A stretch of 64,000 bases of DNA. It comes from Sphingomonas sp. PAMC 26605. Lineage in GTDB: Bacteria; Pseudomonadota; Alphaproteobacteria; Sphingomonadales; Sphingomonadaceae. The stretch is from contig NZ_JH584241.1 of the NCBI RefSeq assembly GCF_000241485.1, positions 2,325,096-2,389,095 of the forward strand. The letters run 5' to 3'. Shown one piece after another: positions 9,377 through 17,210 of the stretch. Made by a program: the position numbers and the translations under genes. Within the stretch, counting starts at the first letter, position 1. Each line of letters opens with the position of its first letter. The notes under the pieces are model-generated. The model saw nothing but the letters and a program-made list of their open reading frames with translations, was not told where the DNA came from and did not search any database.

Positions 9377-9957
9377 GCGACGCGCCCCTGGTGACCGCGG
9401 AAACAATCCGCCGTATGATCGTCGACCAGGCCGCATGCCTGCATCCAGGCATAGACGATCACCGGACCGACGAAGCTGAACCCGCGCGCCTTGAGCGCGG
9501 CCGACAAGGCTTCGGACTCGGGCGAGCGGGTGCGCGGGGTCACGCCGTCGCCGATGATCGGGCGGCGATCGACGAAGCTCCAGCAGAAATCGGCAAACTC
9601 CTCCCCCGCGTCGCGCATGGCGAGAAAGGCGCGCGCATTGCCGATCACCGCCGCGATCTTGGCGCGCGACCGCACGATCCGGGCGTCGCCGACGAGGCGA
9701 TCGATATCGGACGAGTCGAACCGCGCGACGCGGACGGGGTCGAAACCGGCGAAGACCTCGCGGAACGCGTCGCGCTTGCGCAGGATCGTGACCCAGGCGA
9801 GCCCCGCCTGGAACCCGTCGAGCATCAATTTCTCCCACAGCGCGCGTGCGTCATATTCGGGCACGCCCCATTCGGCATCGTGATACGATGCGAGCAGCGG
9901 GTCGCCCTGCGCCCAGCTGCACCTTGGTCTGTCGAGGTCGGGCGGCTCGGTTTCCAT
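9373..9957 (-). CDS. tag: DNA-3-methyladenine glycosylase I
   Basis: A 194-residue Tag-family base-excision repair enzyme, which removes 3-methyladenine from alkylated DNA. Visible landmarks are RCSWAQGDPLLASYHDAEWG at the N-terminus (Cys and His of the zinc site), the FQAGLAWVTILRKR helix-hairpin region with the catalytic Glu context, FVGPVIVYAWMQACG and the final VDDHTADCF with the remaining zinc ligands. ATG 9957 is preferred over GTG 9966. Its stop overlaps the start of the efflux pump gene by 4 bp, so the two are translationally coupled: DNA repair and toxin export in one transcript. Confidence 0.93.
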   Translation of the reverse strand: METEPPDLDRPRCSWAQGDPLLASYHDAEWGVPEYDARALWEKLMLDGFQAGLAWVTILRKRDAFREVFAGFDPVRVARFDSSDIDRLVGDARIVRSRAKIAAVIGNARAFLAMRDAGEEFADFCWSFVDRRPIIGDGVTPRTRSPESEALSAALKARGFSFVGPVIVYAWMQACGLVDDHTADCFRGHQGRVA

Positions 9958-10071
9958 GCTAGGCACGCCTGTAGCCGCTTCCGCAGCAGCGGCCCATGCC
10001 GATTGTGCGGCGCCCGCCCACGAACGATCGATCGCGCCGACCGCAGCGTGCCGCGTCGCGGTGCGCCTGCG

Positions 10072-10632
10072 TCACGCCGTCGCAGGCGCGCGCATATACA
10101 GGAGCAAATGGGCGGCATAGTCGGCCTTTCCGAGCGCGATGCCCTGCGCCCGCAAGATCGAATAGGCCGTTCCGACATGAAAGTAGAATTGCGGCAGCGC
10201 CCAGTCGCGCGCGTACTGCTCGGCCGTGAAGTCGAGGATCATTCCGCTCGGCAGCGCATGCGCGATCGGTGCGCCAGGGTCGACCGCATCGTCGGCCGCG
10301 GTCACGGCCGCGATGACCGACAGCGTTTCCGCGATGCGGGCCTGCGCGTCGGCGAGCGTGCCGGGCCGTTCCCCGCCATTGCGCCCTTCGTCGATCAGAA
10401 TTTGCGACAGGGGCGGGAGGTCTCGCTCCGACAGCCGCGATACCCCCTCGAGGGCTTGCCGACACGCGAAGCGAACCTGCGTTGACAGCGGAAACATGTC
10501 GGGCGCGAGCCGCGCGGCCATCAACGCGTCCGCCTCGCCGGCCGGCTGTTGCGCCTCGGCCTTGGCGAGCCATTGCGACACCGCTCCGAGCATCTGCACG
10601 TAAGTCGGTACGAGAAGATCTGACAGGGTCAT
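10072..10632 (-). CDS. DUF1993 domain-containing protein
   Basis: A 186-residue soluble protein starting MTLSDLLVPTYVQMLGAVSQWLAKAE, matching the DUF1993 family, a DinB-like four-helix-bundle group of unknown function. The C-terminal LPQFYFHVGTAYSILRAQGI and DYAAHLLLYMR are the conserved helical segments (His residues suggest a possible metal site as in DinB-like proteins). ATG 10632 is used because it gives the normal family N-terminus. It stands alone between tag and the GH130 gene. Function unknown. Confidence 0.85.
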   Translation of the reverse strand: MTLSDLLVPTYVQMLGAVSQWLAKAEAQQPAGEADALMAARLAPDMFPLSTQVRFACRQALEGVSRLSERDLPPLSQILIDEGRNGGERPGTLADAQARIAETLSVIAAVTAADDAVDPGAPIAHALPSGMILDFTAEQYARDWALPQFYFHVGTAYSILRAQGIALGKADYAAHLLLYMRAPATA

Positions 10633-10822
10633 AGGAGACGGCTTTCCGTAGCGGATCAGAGCGCCACCCAAGCCCGCGCGCGCACGAGCGTCAAGCGATC
10701 CGTGGCGGGCGACCTCAGCCCTTCTCCGGCATAGGTGCCCGCGGCGCGGTCCCTGGCGCGCTCCTAAATGGAAAGACGGGGGCCGGGGGCTCGAGGATTG
10801 GCTCCCGACCCCCGAACCCCCC

Positions 10823-11869
10823 TCAACTCCGCCGCAGCCGCGCCCGCGACAGGCGCCGGTCCTCGAGCGAGTAATACAGCCAGATCTCGCCGTCGCGGCT
10901 GGTCACCGAGGCGGCGAACGCGATGTCGCTCGCGGTCCGGTCCGGCACCGGCGGCGGGGTGATCAGCGGCTCGATGCAGCGGTCGATCACGCGGGTCAGC
11001 TCGCGGTCGAACGCGACCCAGCCGATCCGCCAGCGCGCATCGTGCGTCGCGCCGTTGTAGAACATCACCGGCAGCTCGGGATCGTCGAGCAGCATCGGCC
11101 CGGTCGAGAGGTGCCAATTGTCCCATCCGTCCTCGCGCGGCATGAACGGCGTCGGCTGCTCGTCCCATGGCCCATCGACCTTGGGGCCGATCGCCAGGCC
11201 GACACGGCTCGCCTCGTCGGCGGCATATTCGTAGAACAGGCTCCAGCGGCCATCCTTCTCGCGATCGACCGTCGCTTCCTTGGTGTTGCCGAGCGACTTG
11301 GTCGAGGCGAGCGCGACGCCGGCCTTGACCAGCGCATCGACACTCGGCCCGGTGGCGTAGAACATCTCGCCATGCGCCATGTCGGGCTCGACGCCGGTAT
11401 AATAAACGACGTAGCTGCCGTCTTCCATCTTGACCACGGTGGGGTCCTCGACCCCGCCCGAATCCTTTTCACCCGCGGCGCCGGGGAGGATCGAGGGCTG
11501 ATCGAGCATCGTGAAACGGACGCCGTCATCGCTCCATCCGGCCCAGATGATGCCCGTATCGGTCATCGGCTCGCCCGGCCGCGTGACCGCGCGCACCATG
11601 ATCCCGAACCGGCCGTCGGGCTCGAGCCAGACGTACGGGCTCATCAGATCGCGCGCCATCACCTGCGGCGGACCCATCAGTTGGATGTCCTGCAGTTCCT
11701 GGACGTTGAAATCGACCACGCCCGCCGAGGGATAGAGGAGCACCTTACGGTCGCCGGTCACGCTGTCGGCGGCCAACCGCGAGCGGACGATCGGCACGCC
11801 GGGCGTTATCTCGGACTGGTTGGTCGCCGCGGCTTTCGACGACGGCGTCGCGGGCTTGCCCCCGATCAT
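10823..11869 (-). CDS. GH130-family glycosidase/phosphorylase (beta-mannoside-active type)
   Basis: A 348-residue five-bladed beta-propeller enzyme. The repeated sheet motifs and the key element GGVEDPTVVKMEDGSYVVYY, together with YVWLEPDGRFGIMVRA, TKEATVDREKDGRWSLFYEY and NWHLSTGPML, resemble GH130, whose members phosphorolyse or hydrolyse beta-mannosides. No signal peptide is seen, so it is cytoplasmic. The ATG at 11869 overlaps the stop of the upstream SDR gene (4 bp), making an SDR-GH130 operon. Whether it uses phosphate or water cannot be decided by eye; GH43/32-like propellers are the main alternative. Confidence 0.75.
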   Translation of the reverse strand: MIGGKPATPSSKAAATNQSEITPGVPIVRSRLAADSVTGDRKVLLYPSAGVVDFNVQELQDIQLMGPPQVMARDLMSPYVWLEPDGRFGIMVRAVTRPGEPMTDTGIIWAGWSDDGVRFTMLDQPSILPGAAGEKDSGGVEDPTVVKMEDGSYVVYYTGVEPDMAHGEMFYATGPSVDALVKAGVALASTKSLGNTKEATVDREKDGRWSLFYEYAADEASRVGLAIGPKVDGPWDEQPTPFMPREDGWDNWHLSTGPMLLDDPELPVMFYNGATHDARWRIGWVAFDRELTRVIDRCIEPLITPPPVPDRTASDIAFAASVTSRDGEIWLYYSLEDRRLSRARLRRS

Positions 11870-12633
11870 GCGCCGATCGCCTGCATCAGCGATAGGCCGC
11901 CGTCGATCACGATCCGCGCGCCGGTGATGTACGACGCCTGGTCCGAAGCGAGGAACACCGCGAGATCGCCGACTTCCTCGGGCCTCCCCGCGCGGTCCAT
12001 CGGGATGTTGCTTTCGAGCGCCTGGCGATAGGCGGGGTCGGTACTGGCGCGCGCGTTCATCGGCGTCAGGATCATGCCCGGTTCGATCGCGTTGACGCGA
12101 ATGCCGTTGGGCGCCTCCTCGATCGCGAGCGTCTCGATAAGATTGGTGAGGCCGCCCTTGGCCGCGCAATAATCGGCGCCACCCGCGCGCACCGCATAGG
12201 CATGGATCGAGGAAATATGGATGATCGCGCCGGGCGTGTTCGCCGGCCGGTCTCGCACGAAGCGGCGCGAGGTGAGGAACGCGCCGGTCAGGTCGGTGTC
12301 GAGCATGCGCTGCCATTGCGGCAGCGTCATCTGCCGCACGGGCACCCCCGCCATGTTGATCCCGGCCGAGTTGACCAGCACAGTAACGAGCCCGAACGCC
12401 CGCTCGGCGGCGGCGAATGCGGCCTCGACCGCGGCTTCGTCACCGACGTCGCACTGCACCGCGATCGCATCGCCGCCCGCCGCCTTGACCTTGGCGACGG
12501 TGTCGCTGCCGTCGTTATGGGCATCGTGGAACAGCACCACGACTGTGTCGCCGAGCGCGCCGAACGCGATGGCGCACGCCGCACCGATCCCGCTTTCCGC
12601 GCCGCTGACCATTACGCACCGTCCGATTGCCAT
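11866..12633 (-). CDS. SDR oxidoreductase, glucose/sugar 1-dehydrogenase-like
   Basis: A 255-residue classical SDR: cofactor motif SGAESGIGAA, NSAGINMAG, active Ser in IIHISSIHAYA, YCAAKGG (catalytic Tyr and Lys), and the terminal GARIVIDGG. The upstream frame is open, but ATG 12633 with an AGAAAAGG ribosome site is the normal start. It is first in a two-gene operon with the GH130 gene, so it probably oxidises a monosaccharide or an oligosaccharide end released from a mannoside. The specific sugar is not evident. Confidence 0.85.
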   Translation of the reverse strand: MAIGRCVMVSGAESGIGAACAIAFGALGDTVVVLFHDAHNDGSDTVAKVKAAGGDAIAVQCDVGDEAAVEAAFAAAERAFGLVTVLVNSAGINMAGVPVRQMTLPQWQRMLDTDLTGAFLTSRRFVRDRPANTPGAIIHISSIHAYAVRAGGADYCAAKGGLTNLIETLAIEEAPNGIRVNAIEPGMILTPMNARASTDPAYRQALESNIPMDRAGRPEEVGDLAVFLASDQASYITGARIVIDGGLSLMQAIGA

Positions 12634-12888
12634 CGCATTGCCTTTTCTAGTCCTGGCCAGTCGTATCGGCGCGCGCTCCGCCGCGCGCAAATTTCATCTT
12701 TGTCATGTTGCGAGCGCGGGATTGCTTCCGACTATACCGCGCGAGCTTCGCGCAATCGGCGGATACAGATCGCCCGCACGGCGCTTCGGGCGGGCTGGGA
12801 CGGTCGATCCGAAGCTGTGCGTGCAGTCGATCCGAAGTATTTCGGCGACATCGACCTATCTCGCGCGAAACGCTCGATCTCGCTGTCA

Positions 12889-13986
12889 ATGAAAATGCGA
12901 TCGTGGCATGTACAGATCGGTATTGGCGATCGAGTCAGGCTGTATCGGATGGGCGAGATATGGAACCGCGACATCAATCCGCCGCAGCAGCTCATGACCA
13001 CGAGCGGTCTCGACGCGCTGATCCATAACGAGCGGATCGCGGCGGCCTTCGACACTTATGAACGCCGCGCGAACCACTGGAAGCGCGCCTTCCATGTCGG
13101 CGGCGTCATCACTTTGGTCGCGTCGGTCGTCGGCATGGGGCTGGTCGGGTATCAGGCCGTTCTGGCGCCGATCGCGGGGCCGTTGCCGCTGGCGCCGGTG
13201 ATCGGGTTTTTCGCAGGCGCGGTCGGCATCGCGGCGACGGGTTTTCTGCTGCTCGGGCATCCGCGCGAACGCTGGCTGTCGGCACGGCTCGGCGCCGAGC
13301 GACTGCGCTGTTTCAAGTTCCGACTCTTTCTGTTGCTCGCGCATGGCGCCGAGGCGGACACGCTGACGTCGCGGATCCGGCAGGAGACCGATCGCACGCT
13401 GGCGCGCTTCGACTTTCAGATGGGCGGCGGCTTCGCGGTGCTCCATTATACGCCGTCCAGCGACGAGAGTGCGGTGCCACCGCTTGCCCCCGGCGCCGCC
13501 ACTCACCCGGCCTGGCTCGACGCGGCCAAGACGCTGTACGCCGATCTGCGCATCAACGTGCAACTCCAGCATTTCGCCGCCCGGATGGAAGACCGCGATG
13601 CCGAGCTGCGGCCGATGCGGCGGTTCGGCGATCTTCTCTTTGCAGCGGGGTTGCTGCTGACGATCGCACAATTGCTGTTCGACGGCGCGCATTGGGCGCT
13701 TGGCGGAACCGGCATCTCCGACGCCGCGGCGGCGTCGATGACCTTTCTGTCGCTCCTGCTGTTCACCGCGAGCGCGGCCTTGCTGTTGCTCGAGCGCGGG
13801 CGCAACGTCGAAGTCGATCGCGAGCGCTATGCGCGCTACCATGCCGAAATCGCCGCCTATGCCGATGCACTGCCCGCGGCCGATCTGGCGGGCTTCCTCA
13901 CGTTGATCCACGATATCGAACGGCTCTGCCTTTGCGAATTGCGCGATTTCGTGCGGGACATGCGCGGCAGCAGCTATTTGTCGTGA
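12889..13986 (+). CDS. Four-TM membrane protein, SLATT/DUF4231-like, facing the TIR-kinase operon
   Basis: A 365-residue protein of no certain family. It has two hydrophobic hairpins: VGGVITLVASVVGMGLVGYQ with PVIGFFAGAVGIAATGFLLLG, and LLFAAGLLLTIAQLLF with ASMTFLSLLLFTASAALLLL, each followed by charged amphipathic helices. This architecture resembles SLATT/DUF4231 proteins, which often accompany nucleotide-signalling and TIR effectors, but that is only a resemblance. Its 3' end overlaps the end of the PP2C gene by 13 bp on the other strand. ATG 12889 is used; ATG 12949 (MGEIWNRD) is a possible alternative. Confidence 0.6.
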   Translation: MKMRSWHVQIGIGDRVRLYRMGEIWNRDINPPQQLMTTSGLDALIHNERIAAAFDTYERRANHWKRAFHVGGVITLVASVVGMGLVGYQAVLAPIAGPLPLAPVIGFFAGAVGIAATGFLLLGHPRERWLSARLGAERLRCFKFRLFLLLAHGAEADTLTSRIRQETDRTLARFDFQMGGGFAVLHYTPSSDESAVPPLAPGAATHPAWLDAAKTLYADLRINVQLQHFAARMEDRDAELRPMRRFGDLLFAAGLLLTIAQLLFDGAHWALGGTGISDAAAASMTFLSLLLFTASAALLLLERGRNVEVDRERYARYHAEIAAYADALPAADLAGFLTLIHDIERLCLCELRDFVRDMRGSSYLS

Positions 13987-15233
13987 TCCTTTGCCGGACG
14001 CGCCTGCGCGGCGCCTGATGGCGCGGGGGGCGGCGGCAAGGCCGAAGGCGACGGTGACGGCGTCGTCTGGAGCGGCAATGCCTTCACTCCGGGCGATGCC
14101 GCGCTCTCGACACGATTAACCGGCGCCGCCGCTTGCGGCGCGGCGACGCTGTCATCCCCGAGAAACGCTTGGAGGTCGAGCGGTATCCTGGGGGATTGGG
14201 GCGGTTTCGCGGGCTTCCTGCCGGGCGCTATCGGGGCGGCGACGGTCGCAGCGGAGGTCGGTATTGTCGTGGCGGAGATCGGGGCGACGGCGTCGCGCGC
14301 GCGTGGATAGCCCTCGCGGCGGACCGCCGGCGCGGTCGGCGTCACCGTCGCGGGGGATCGCGCGCGCATTCGCATCGCGGTTCGCTCGGGGGCGGTGACG
14401 ATGCTCCATCCCGCATAGCCGAGCGAGACCGCGCCGCCGACCAGCAAAAGCCCCCCGATCACCGGCCGCACGCGCCGCGGACGCGACGCGGGGTTGCTGC
14501 ATTCGACGACAATGATGGTGCAATTGTCCTGATCGGGCGATGCCTGCGCCTCGACCGCGGCGAGCAGCGCTTTTGCCTGCCGCTCGGGGTCGAGCCGCGA
14601 CGTTTCCAGCAGGGTCTGCAGGATCGTCGCGGGGGTGAGCGTCAGCAGCCCGTCGCTCGCCAGGAGGATCCGCGTTTCGCCCGCCTGCGGATAGCGGCGC
14701 TCGTCGATCAACGCGATCGGCCCGCCGGTCAGCGCCGAGCGCAACAGGTGCCGTTGCGGGCTTTCGCCGTCCAGCGCCGCTGCGCCCTCGATCAGCGGCG
14801 CCATCGAATGATCGGCATTGAGCCGCTCGAGCGCGCTCGGACCGACCCGGAGCAACAGGCTGTCGCCGACGCTGATCATCCACAGGCTATCGTCGTCGAA
14901 GATCGCCGCGACCAGCGTGCAGCCCATGCCGCGATAGCGCGGCTCCTGCTCGACCTGCGTGGCGATCGCGTCATTGGCGATGTCGAGCGATGCCCGCAGC
15001 GTCTCGGCGAAGGTCGGCCAGCGTCCGCTCTCGGCAGCGCGCAGAAACGCGCCGATCGCGACGCGGGCGGCGATCGCGCCGCCGACATGCCCGCCCATGC
15101 CATCGACCAGCACCGCGAGCTTCGCGCTGTGGCCATTCGAGAGCAGGGCGAGGCCTGCGGAAAAGGCGTCTTGCTGCTCGTCGCGCGCGCCGGTGATGGC
15201 ATCGCCGCCGAGCCGCACGCGGAAGTGCGTCAT
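13974..15233 (-). CDS. Membrane-anchored PP2C-family Ser/Thr phosphatase
   Basis: A 419-residue protein. Residues 1-245 are a PP2C phosphatase: the metal-site motifs GARDEQQDA, VLVDGMGGHVGG (residues 42-52), GCTLVAAIF, LLASDGLLTL (Asp194) and DQDNCTIIVV (Asp236-Asn237) are all intact, so it should be active and cytoplasmic. One transmembrane helix at about 258-280 is followed by a Pro/Ala/Ser-rich tail of about 140 residues outside the membrane. Last gene of the TIR-kinase operon, 10 bp after the FHA gene; it should reverse the phosphorylation made by the kinase encoded upstream. Confidence 0.9.
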   Translation of the reverse strand: MTHFRVRLGGDAITGARDEQQDAFSAGLALLSNGHSAKLAVLVDGMGGHVGGAIAARVAIGAFLRAAESGRWPTFAETLRASLDIANDAIATQVEQEPRYRGMGCTLVAAIFDDDSLWMISVGDSLLLRVGPSALERLNADHSMAPLIEGAAALDGESPQRHLLRSALTGGPIALIDERRYPQAGETRILLASDGLLTLTPATILQTLLETSRLDPERQAKALLAAVEAQASPDQDNCTIIVVECSNPASRPRRVRPVIGGLLLVGGAVSLGYAGWSIVTAPERTAMRMRARSPATVTPTAPAVRREGYPRARDAVAPISATTIPTSAATVAAPIAPGRKPAKPPQSPRIPLDLQAFLGDDSVAAPQAAAPVNRVESAASPGVKALPLQTTPSPSPSALPPPPAPSGAAQARPAKDHDK

Positions 15234-15243
15234 CGCCCGACGA

Positions 15244-15741
15244 TCAAGCGGTCGGGGTCGTCGGCCAGGCCCAGTCGCTGCCGCAGAGCGCAACGAAGCG
15301 GAGCTTGGTCGCGCCGACCGCGAGCTCGGCGCGATCGGCGAGATCGAGCGGGCTCAGCAACGGCGCCCCCGCGACATAGACGAGGTTGGTGCCGCGCCCC
15401 GGGACAAGATGGAAGCGCCGATGCGTGCCGTCATAGGCAATGCGAAAATGATCGTCCTGCGAGATTTGTTCGTCGCCGAAATCGAGCACGACGCGGTTGG
15501 ATGCGCCGCGCCCGACGATGTTCATGCCGTAGCCGAGCTCGATCGACCGACCCAGGCCCGGCCCCTCGGTCACGACGAGCCATCCGGTCACCGGCCCGCG
15601 CGCGCCGACGCTCGCCGCGTCGGCATCCTGCTCCGCTATCAGGGGCGCGGCGAGTCGTGTCCCGCTGCCGCCGACCGGTCCGGCGAGCGTCGTCCCGCTG
15701 CGCGCCGGCTTGCCCGGCTCGCCGATCAATGTCGTTCCCAT
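15244..15741 (-). CDS. Small FHA-domain protein
   Basis: A 165-residue soluble protein. The C-terminal two-thirds is an FHA phosphothreonine-binding domain with GRGASN (77-82, including the phosphate-binding Arg78), Ser94 and His98 in ISQDDH, and Asn119. The N-terminal 35 residues are flexible and contain three similar Thr-bearing pieces (MGTTLIGEP, SGTTLAGP, GSGTRLA), plausible kinase targets, as in FHA regulators that are phosphorylated by their partner kinase. A strong ribosome site (GAGGAGG) precedes ATG 15741. It lies between the pseudoprotease-FHA and PP2C genes, so it probably reads the phospho-state set by the kinase. The phosphorylation idea is inference. Confidence 0.85.
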   Translation of the reverse strand: MGTTLIGEPGKPARSGTTLAGPVGGSGTRLAAPLIAEQDADAASVGARGPVTGWLVVTEGPGLGRSIELGYGMNIVGRGASNRVVLDFGDEQISQDDHFRIAYDGTHRRFHLVPGRGTNLVYVAGAPLLSPLDLADRAELAVGATKLRFVALCGSDWAWPTTPTA

Positions 15742-15751
15742 CGCATCCTCC

Positions 15752-17176
15752 TCAATCGATCGAGACTTGCAGGACGATATCGGCCAGTCCGACGGTATCG
15801 CCCTTCATCAATGTCGTCGGGACCTGTACCGCCAGCTTGCGGCTGCCGATCGTCGTACCGTTCAGCGACTTGTTGTCCTCGATCGTGAAATGCTGCCCGT
15901 CATAGCCGAGCCGCGCGTGCAGCCGCGATACGCGGTGATCGGCGCGGTTGTCGGGGATGCGCACATCGGCATTGCTGCCGACGCCCAGCATTACCGGCTT
16001 GGCGGCAAGATCGGCCGCCCAGAAGCTCAGCTCGATCGGCTCGCCCGCCGGGCCGCGCCCGTTGAGGCGGAGCGTCTGGCCTTCGAGCTTGCGCGTGCCG
16101 GTATCGCCGGCAACTGCGGTCGCCACCGGGGCGACCGCCTCGGTCGCCGGGCGGCTGGCGGCGCGCTGCGATCCCGGGGCGACGTCGGCGACCACATCCG
16201 CCACCGGTTCGTCGCGTCGCGTCATCGTGTAGATGCCGAACACCACCGCCACCGTTCCGAGCAAAGCGAGCGCCACCAGGAACATGGTCGAATGCAGCAA
16301 TGCGCCGAGACCGCCGCTGCCGGGGATGATCGCCCCGGGTGTCGGTGTCGGCGCGGGCGCGGTGGCGTGCGCGCCAGGCGCCGTGTCCGACGCCGCCGCG
16401 TCCGGAGCTCCCTCACAGCCGGTGGCCGCAGCGAATTTGACGCCATATTGATTGGCCGCCTTGACGACTTCGTCGAACTTGAGCGCGTTCATCACGCGCG
16501 CCTCGGTCTCGATCCGCAGCAGCCAGCGCGGCACCACCTTGCCGCCGCTCTTGACGTTCATGCCGACCAGTCTGCCACAAGTGTCGAGCAACGGGCCGCC
16601 CTCGAATCCTGGCAACATCGGCGCATCGTGTTCGAGCTGGTTGACCGGCGCGCGCGCCTCGGTGCTGATCGGCCCCTGGAGTTCGCGCGACAGGCTGCCG
16701 CGCACGGCCGAGGCGTTCGCCGCCATCTTTTCCTCGCTGTCGTCGGCCTGGCGATTATAGCCGAGCGCGAACACGACCTGCCCGATCTGCGGCGCGGCGT
16801 GCGCGATCGGGATCGGCGCCAGCGGCAGGTTCTTGACCTCGAGAAAGGTGAGGTTGCGGTCGGCATCCGAATTGAGCACGGTCGCGGGATAATCGGTGCC
16901 GGTCTTGGGATCGCGCACGAAGATCTGCTTGGCGCCGTCGATCACCGCGAGCGAGGTGACCACCACCGCCGCGCCGGCGCGATTGTCCTTGTCGATCGCC
17001 TGGATGACCCAGCCGGTCGAGGATTGCCCGGTCGCATCGCCGCGGATCCGCACGGTGCTGTCGATCGCGCCGTCGAGGTGCGTGTCGTCGCCCGGCTGCC
17101 CCGCGGCGGGTGCCATCGCGAGGAGTGCGGCGCCCATTGCCGCAATCCCGAGACGCAAGATGTTCCAGCTCTTCAT
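15752..17176 (-). CDS. Trypsin-like pseudoprotease, transmembrane, C-terminal FHA domain
   Basis: A 474-residue protein. Signal peptide (residues 1-26), trypsin/DegP-like beta-barrel domain (about 35-250), Pro-rich linker, TM helix (about 292-315), then a cytoplasmic FHA domain (about 375-474; SRLHARLGY, SLNGTTIG). All three catalytic positions appear lost: the TNAHVVDG block reads TSLAVIDG (His to Ala77), the DLALL block reads NLTFL (Asp to Asn108), and GNSGGPL reads GFEGGPL (Ser to Glu192). The FHA glycine-arginine turn is also altered (LGVGSN). So the outer domain is probably a binding or sensor module. Overlap spacing of 10-34 bp with neighbours puts it in the TIR-kinase operon. Confidence 0.88.
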   Translation of the reverse strand: MKSWNILRLGIAAMGAALLAMAPAAGQPGDDTHLDGAIDSTVRIRGDATGQSSTGWVIQAIDKDNRAGAAVVVTSLAVIDGAKQIFVRDPKTGTDYPATVLNSDADRNLTFLEVKNLPLAPIPIAHAAPQIGQVVFALGYNRQADDSEEKMAANASAVRGSLSRELQGPISTEARAPVNQLEHDAPMLPGFEGGPLLDTCGRLVGMNVKSGGKVVPRWLLRIETEARVMNALKFDEVVKAANQYGVKFAAATGCEGAPDAAASDTAPGAHATAPAPTPTPGAIIPGSGGLGALLHSTMFLVALALLGTVAVVFGIYTMTRRDEPVADVVADVAPGSQRAASRPATEAVAPVATAVAGDTGTRKLEGQTLRLNGRGPAGEPIELSFWAADLAAKPVMLGVGSNADVRIPDNRADHRVSRLHARLGYDGQHFTIEDNKSLNGTTIGSRKLAVQVPTTLMKGDTVGLADIVLQVSID

Positions 17177-17210
17177 CGATGCCCCCTTTGAAATCCCGAT
17201 CGCGGCGCGA

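Noticed and set aside
10771..10822. GC-rich inverted stretch after the GH130 gene as a terminator
   Set aside because: Arms pair only imperfectly (GGGGGCCGGGGGCTCGAGG against CTCCCGACCCCC) and no T-tract is present on the minus strand; too weak to call.
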